64,000 nt of DNA, from assembly GCF_016907555.1 (NCBI RefSeq), contig NZ_JAFBCE010000001.1, forward strand, positions 2,170,001 to 2,234,000, in the 5' to 3' direction. The position numbers and the translations under genes were made by a program. The notes beneath the pieces were generated by a model. That model saw nothing but the letters and a program-made list of their open reading frames with translations, did not search any database and was not told the DNA's origin. The stretch is from Microbacterium laevaniformans (lineage in GTDB: Bacteria > Actinomycetota > Actinomycetes > Actinomycetales > Microbacteriaceae). Of this stretch, positions 63,959-64,000 are shown one piece after another (position 1 is the first letter of the stretch; each line of letters starts with the position of its first letter).

Positions 63959-64000
63959 GGACGGAGCTCTCCTTCGGGATGGGCGTAGCTGCCTCTTGTT

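Overview
The window is a stretch of chromosome from a high-GC actinobacterium, most likely Microbacteriaceae and probably Microbacterium or a close relative. The basis is high GC with strong G/C third positions, the tRNA-Trp/secE/nusG/rplK/rplA block, a RamB-regulated glyoxylate pair, HadA/B-like MaoC genes next to murB, an FBP-type treble-clef protein, and many leaderless genes with an actinobacterial TANNNT -10 box. I see no insertion sequence, prophage, integrase or CRISPR array. Genes are dense and often overlap by 4 bp (ATGA or GTGA).

Layout. 0-3.5 kb: the end of a MarR gene, a quinone oxidoreductase, the lysine regulator/exporter pair argP-lysE, and acylphosphatase. 3.5-6.3 kb (minus): tRNA-Trp, secE, nusG, rplK, rplA. 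6.4-9.3 kb: a flavin/pyridoxamine-oxidase-like gene, then an HSP90-family gene and a TPR gene that appear joined by a deletion. 9.3-19.2 kb: a putrescine-to-succinate operon (gabT, puo, uspA, APC permease, two aldehyde dehydrogenases) with a divergent PucR regulator. 19.2-23.7 kb: a two-component system facing a membrane flavin electron-transfer operon (ferric-reductase-like protein, FMN-binding protein, ApbE). 23.8-30 kb: a sugar ABC uptake operon with a GH3 glycosidase and its LacI regulator. 30-36.4 kb: a broken TetR gene and a phosphonate-type ABC operon (HAD, phnD, phnC, phnE, phnE, rpiR), with an unrecognised gene divergent from it. 36.5-41.1 kb: ramB, aceA, aceB. 41.1-48.1 kb: hydrolase/TetR pair, ClC channel, aspartate aminotransferase, PAP2 phosphatase, murB and two MaoC hydratase genes. 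48.1-52.7 kb: TauE-like exporter and a heterodimeric ABC exporter. 52.8-64 kb: tRNA-Met, -Thr and -Tyr, M23 peptidase, inositol monophosphatase, FAD oxidoreductase, a membrane protein, FBP protein, phosphotransferase, YajQ, L,D-transpeptidase, a DUF1295 protein and an acyl-CoA synthetase.

Most unusual signals. (1) The octamer GGATGCCG/CGGCATCC occurs roughly 95 times by eye count, where base composition predicts about 5. It is found on both strands and in all reading frames. (2) At three transcript ends an inverted pair of this octamer makes the terminator-like hairpin, the arrangement known for DNA-uptake sequences in Neisseria and Pasteurellaceae. (3) About a dozen genes share a -10 box placed exactly 6-7 nt before the start codon. 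(4) HSP90 and TPR genes are fused out of frame at a short microhomology. (5) A flavin electron-transfer operon shares a 10-mer with the promoter of the facing two-component system.
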